Part shown: positions 61,348-64,000 of the stretch, piece after piece
How positions within the stretch are numbered: the stretch's first letter is position 1
Layout: every line of letters starts with the position of its first letter
From: Streptomyces sp. VRA16 Mangrove soil
GTDB taxonomy: Bacteria > Actinomycetota > Actinomycetes > Streptomycetales > Streptomycetaceae
Direction: 5' to 3'
Assembly (NCBI RefSeq): GCF_017377775.1
Contig: NZ_JAFVLN010000001.1
Span: 1,178,001-1,242,000 of the forward strand
DNA: 64,000 nt
Notes under the pieces: generated by a model
The model's database searches: none
Seen by the model: the letters and a program-made list of their open reading frames with translations, nothing else
Told to the model about the DNA's origin: nothing
Translations under genes and position numbers: made by a program

Positions 61348-62271
61348 ATGCCCGCCAAGGACTTCGACAACCCCGCCGACTGGGACATCTCCCTGATGAT
61401 CGTCGGCGACTCCATCAGCCACGGCACCAGCGGCGACTGGACCTGGCGCTACCGGTTCTGGCAGCACATGGACGCCAGCGGGGTGAAAGTCGATCTCGTC
61501 GGCCCGAAGAAGGACCTCGCCGACGCCCGGAGCAAACGGCTCGGCACACCCCAGCAGGGGTACGCCGACACCGCGTTCGACCGCGACCACGCCGCCCAGT
61601 GGGGACAGCCTTACATGGTGGCCAAGGACCTCGTACGGGAGTGGGTGACTGACCATCAGCCCGACTTCGTCCTCGTCCTGCTGGGTATCAACGACCTTGC
61701 CTGGCACCCCACCACACCCGACGAGTTCGAGGCGAACCTGCGCGAGTTCATCGCCAACGCCCGCGCCGGCAACCGCTGGGTGCACCTGATCCTGGGCACC
61801 ATCCTGGACACCCACCGGGCCAACGTGGAACACGACTTCGACAAACGTGTGCAGCAGTGCAACAACCGGATCCGCGCGGTTGCCGCCGAACTGCGCACCC
61901 ATGTGTCGCCCATCGAAGTGGCCGACACGGCAGTGGAGTTCTTCGCCGACCGGCACACCTACGACGGGGTCCACCCCAACCCGAACGGTGAGATGCGGGT
62001 CGCCGCGGCGTTCGCCGACGTCCTCGCCTACCGGTTCGGCATCGGCCGTTCCTACCCGCGCCCCTACCCCGATGTGCCGGACGTCGAGCTGGCGGCGGTC
62101 AAGGCCCAGCGCCTGGCCGCGATCAGCGCCGAACACCTGGGAGCGGGCCTGGACCCGGTCCCCGACCCGGTCACGGCCGGTTCCGGGGCGGTGGCCGGCC
62201 CGACCGGCGGTGCCAGGAGCGCTGAAAGTCCGGTTCCCGCGGCTCAGCCCCCGGCACGGGGGCGCCGATGA
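61348..62271 (+). CDS. SGNH/GDSL hydrolase
   Basis: A 307-residue protein without signal peptide. The SGNH blocks are LMIVGDSISHG (nucleophile Ser in GDSIS), the Gly block GTPQQGYAD, VLLGINDLAW (GxND) and YDGVHPNPNG (DxxH). It is an esterase/acylhydrolase in family terms. The last 50 residues are Ala/Pro-rich and probably disordered. GAAAGGA stands before the ATG. Position after the LbH acyltransferase suggests a shared acylated substrate. Confidence 0.86.
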   Translation: MPAKDFDNPADWDISLMIVGDSISHGTSGDWTWRYRFWQHMDASGVKVDLVGPKKDLADARSKRLGTPQQGYADTAFDRDHAAQWGQPYMVAKDLVREWVTDHQPDFVLVLLGINDLAWHPTTPDEFEANLREFIANARAGNRWVHLILGTILDTHRANVEHDFDKRVQQCNNRIRAVAAELRTHVSPIEVADTAVEFFADRHTYDGVHPNPNGEMRVAAAFADVLAYRFGIGRSYPRPYPDVPDVELAAVKAQRLAAISAEHLGAGLDPVPDPVTAGSGAVAGPTGGARSAESPVPAAQPPARGRR

Positions 62272-62300
62272 CCGTGTGAGGAAGAGGTGACGGCTCGCGC

Positions 62301-63197
62301 CTACGGCTGAAGTCCGGCGTGGGGTTCGTCCTTGATCCAGTCGGGTCTGCGGAACCCCCCGCCGCCGTACGCCGGGAGCTGCACCGACCCGCCGTAGCGG
62401 GCGAGCTGGGCCCAGGGCCGGTTGAGGCCGGTGGAGCCGTAGGCGCGTACTCGGCTGACGGCGTCGAGGTCGAGGACGTCGACGAGGATCTCCTCGCCGG
62501 GGCCTGCCTGTTGACGCACGAGGCCCTCGGGGTCGACGACGGTGCTCTGGCCGACGCCGGCCGGGTCGGCGGCGTTGACGTTGACGACGTAGACCTGGTT
62601 GGTCCAGGCGTTGGCGCGGGCGCAGACCAGTTCCATCTCCCGGTCGCGGGTAGGCGTGAGAGTGGGCTGGAGGACGACCTCCGCGCCCAGCCAGGCCAAC
62701 TGGCGCACTGTCTCCGGGAAGGAGCCGTCGTAGCAGATGGCCAGGCCCACCCGGCCTGCGCCGGGGATGTCGAAGACGGTGAACTCGCCGCCCGGGGAGG
62801 TCTTCTCGTACGGCTGCCACGGGAAGACCTTGCGGTGGCGGGCGGCGATCTCGCCCTCCGGGGAGACGGCCAGGGCCGTGTTGTAGATGTGCCCGTCCTC
62901 CGCCCGCTCGTAGATGCTTCCGGGGACCAGCCACAGTCCGGTCTCCACGGCCAGGGCGCAGATCCGGTCGGTGAGCGGGCCCGGGATCGCGACGGCGGTC
63001 CGTTCCATCCAGTCCTCGGGAGCCGGCTGGAGCAGGGCGCCCTCGGCGGCCAGCAACAGCTCGGGTACGACGACGAGTTGGACATGGGGGAACAGGTCGC
63101 GCGTGCTGCGGACCTGGTCGGCGAAGCGTTGCCAGGTCGCCTCGAGGTCGTGGGCGACGGGGGTGGTCTGGATCGCGGCGATGGCGAGTGTGCGCAT
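62301..63197 (-). CDS. Nitrilase-superfamily carbon-nitrogen hydrolase
   Basis: A 298-residue enzyme with the full Glu-Lys-Cys triad: Glu in LVVVPELLLAAEG, Lys in RHRKVFPWQPYEKT and Cys in VGLAICYDGSFPE. The usual alpha-beta-beta-alpha segments follow (QPTLTPTRDREMELVCARAN, QVYVVNVNAADP). It hydrolyses an amide or nitrile in the cytosol. The permease stop is seven bases upstream, so the two are one operon: uptake of a nitrogen compound followed by hydrolysis is the simplest reading. Confidence 0.9.
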   Translation of the reverse strand: MRTLAIAAIQTTPVAHDLEATWQRFADQVRSTRDLFPHVQLVVVPELLLAAEGALLQPAPEDWMERTAVAIPGPLTDRICALAVETGLWLVPGSIYERAEDGHIYNTALAVSPEGEIAARHRKVFPWQPYEKTSPGGEFTVFDIPGAGRVGLAICYDGSFPETVRQLAWLGAEVVLQPTLTPTRDREMELVCARANAWTNQVYVVNVNAADPAGVGQSTVVDPEGLVRQQAGPGEEILVDVLDLDAVSRVRAYGSTGLNRPWAQLARYGGSVQLPAYGGGGFRRPDWIKDEPHAGLQP

Positions 63198-63204
63198 GGG
63201 TGTG

Positions 63205-64000
63205 TCAGTCCTCGGTGACGGTGAGTTCGGTGACCGTGGAGCGGCCGTGACGGAAGAAGCGGTGATAGCGGGTGCGGGCGGCGGCCAGGGCCAGGGTTCC
63301 GGTGGCGAGGGAGCCGGCGCCGAGGAGGAAGACTCCGCCGATGCCGTGGAAGGAGGTGCTGCCGTAGGCCGGGTCGTACATGTCGTGGGCGCTGCGGGCG
63401 AAGGCGGCCAGCATCATCAGCCCGCCGAGCAGGGGCAGGACGCCGCGCAGCAGCAGGTCGCGGAGCGAGTCGCGCAGCCGTCCCCGGAAGTACCAGACGC
63501 AGGCGAGGGCGGTGGTGCCGTAGTAGCAGGCGATCAGCAGGCCGATGCACAGGACGGCGTCGCCGAGGAAGTCGGTGGAGACGAGGGTGAGCAGGACGAG
63601 CAGGCCGGCGGCCGTCGCGCCGATGAACAGGGTGCCGAAGCCGGGGGTGCGGTGCCGGGGATGGATACGGGCGAAGGTTGCGGGCAGGGCGCCGTGGGCG
63701 GCCATGGACAGGGTGCCGCGGGAGGAGCCGACGAGGCTGGTGAGCAGGGCGGAGACCGCTGAGACGCAGACGGCCAGCTGCATCACCTTGGCCAGGGCCG
63801 GGCCGAGGACCGGTGGGGCGAGGGTGGACAGGATGTCGGCGGCGTTGTCGGGGTTGTTGAGGCCGGTGCCGCCGGTGCCGGTTCCGGCGAAGCTGATCGC
63901 GGCGAAGGCGGTGAACAGGTAGGTCCCGAGCAGGGCGAGGGTGGAGATGACGGCGGCTTGTCCGGCGACACGTTCTCCGTCGCGGGTCTCCTCGTTCGCG
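63205..64000 (-). CDS. APC-family amino acid/amine permease, 5' end outside window
   Basis: The frame is open to base 64000, so the N terminus lies beyond the window. The visible 264 residues are the C-terminal part of an APC transporter, with membrane segments such as AVISTLALLGTYLFTAFAAI, GATAAGLLVLLTLVSTDFLG and AVLCIGLLIACYYGTTALAC, a loop SSRGTLSMAAHGALPATFAR typical of the family, and a hydrophilic tail (RSTVTELTVTED). It is upstream of, and coupled to, the nitrilase gene. Confidence 0.85.
   Translation of the reverse strand, partial: ANEETRDGERVAGQAAVISTLALLGTYLFTAFAAISFAGTGTGGTGLNNPDNAADILSTLAPPVLGPALAKVMQLAVCVSAVSALLTSLVGSSRGTLSMAAHGALPATFARIHPRHRTPGFGTLFIGATAAGLLVLLTLVSTDFLGDAVLCIGLLIACYYGTTALACVWYFRGRLRDSLRDLLLRGVLPLLGGLMMLAAFARSAHDMYDPAYGSTSFHGIGGVFLLGAGSLATGTLALAAARTRYHRFFRHGRSTVTELTVTED

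Noticed and set aside
1..64000. tRNA, rRNA, CRISPR arrays, insertion sequences, attachment sites
   Set aside because: No cloverleaf pattern, rRNA-like stretch, regularly spaced repeats, transposase motif or flanking inverted repeats were recognised on either strand by eye; a tRNAscan or IS search could still find something small.

Overview
The window reads as chromosomal DNA of a Streptomyces or a very close actinomycete. GC is uniformly high, GTG and TTG starts are common, genes in operons overlap by GTGA or ATGA, and the gene set is typical: isorenieratene carotenoid cluster, 2-methylisoborneol operon, GH18 chitinase with DasR-like direct repeats, DUF574 methyltransferase, mycothiol-type DinB protein, Arr. 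The mix of secondary metabolism, catabolic genes and several decayed genes suggests a chromosome arm rather than the core. No tRNA, rRNA, CRISPR array or intact insertion sequence was seen.

Layout. 1-6.1 kb: end of a secreted lipase, RidA, a SulP transporter coupled to a beta-carbonic anhydrase, an iron-box-controlled FprA reductase. 6.2-10.7 kb: DUF574 methyltransferase, VanY-like peptidase divergent from a sensor kinase with no response regulator, XRE remnant, MFS transporter. 11.3-15.1 kb: family 2B encapsulin shell (EshA type), 2-methylisoborneol synthase and GPP 2-C-methyltransferase, closed by a 32-bp palindrome. 15.2-24.2 kb: small enzymes, a LuxR-type regulator, Gls24, YihY, esterase, MsrA and the chitinase. 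24.3-30.9 kb: DoxX, Arr, GyrB-like remnant, baeRF protein, M20 peptidase, DUF347 remnant, Nudix and DinB proteins. 31.0-42.2 kb: a glycan-use locus (LacI regulator, GH27, GH51, ABC importer, GH35, ROK regulator) that fits arabinose- and galactose-containing plant oligosaccharides. 42.3-46.3 kb: reductase-like protein, MFS remnant, membrane protein, TetR pair, isochorismatase-like protein. 46.4-55.0 kb: crtUTY divergent from crtEIBV. 55.0-64.0 kb: YdcF-like protein, lipoprotein, STAS protein, CspA, a histone-fold protein, methyltransferase, acyltransferase, SGNH hydrolase, nitrilase and the end of an amino-acid permease.

The most striking item is the 260-residue protein at 58630-59412. Its N-terminal half aligns by eye, over the central helix and the following loop without gaps, with eukaryotic histone H2A, including the region before the docking tail. 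Its C-terminal half matches H2B, including the H2B-specific C-terminal helix. The halves are joined by an arginine-rich linker. This looks like a bacterial H2A-H2B histone doublet. The second notable system is the encapsulin-2-methylisoborneol operon, whose synthase carries a proline-rich N-terminal region expanded by 30-bp tandem repeats.

All family assignments come from reading motifs by eye; no database search was run.
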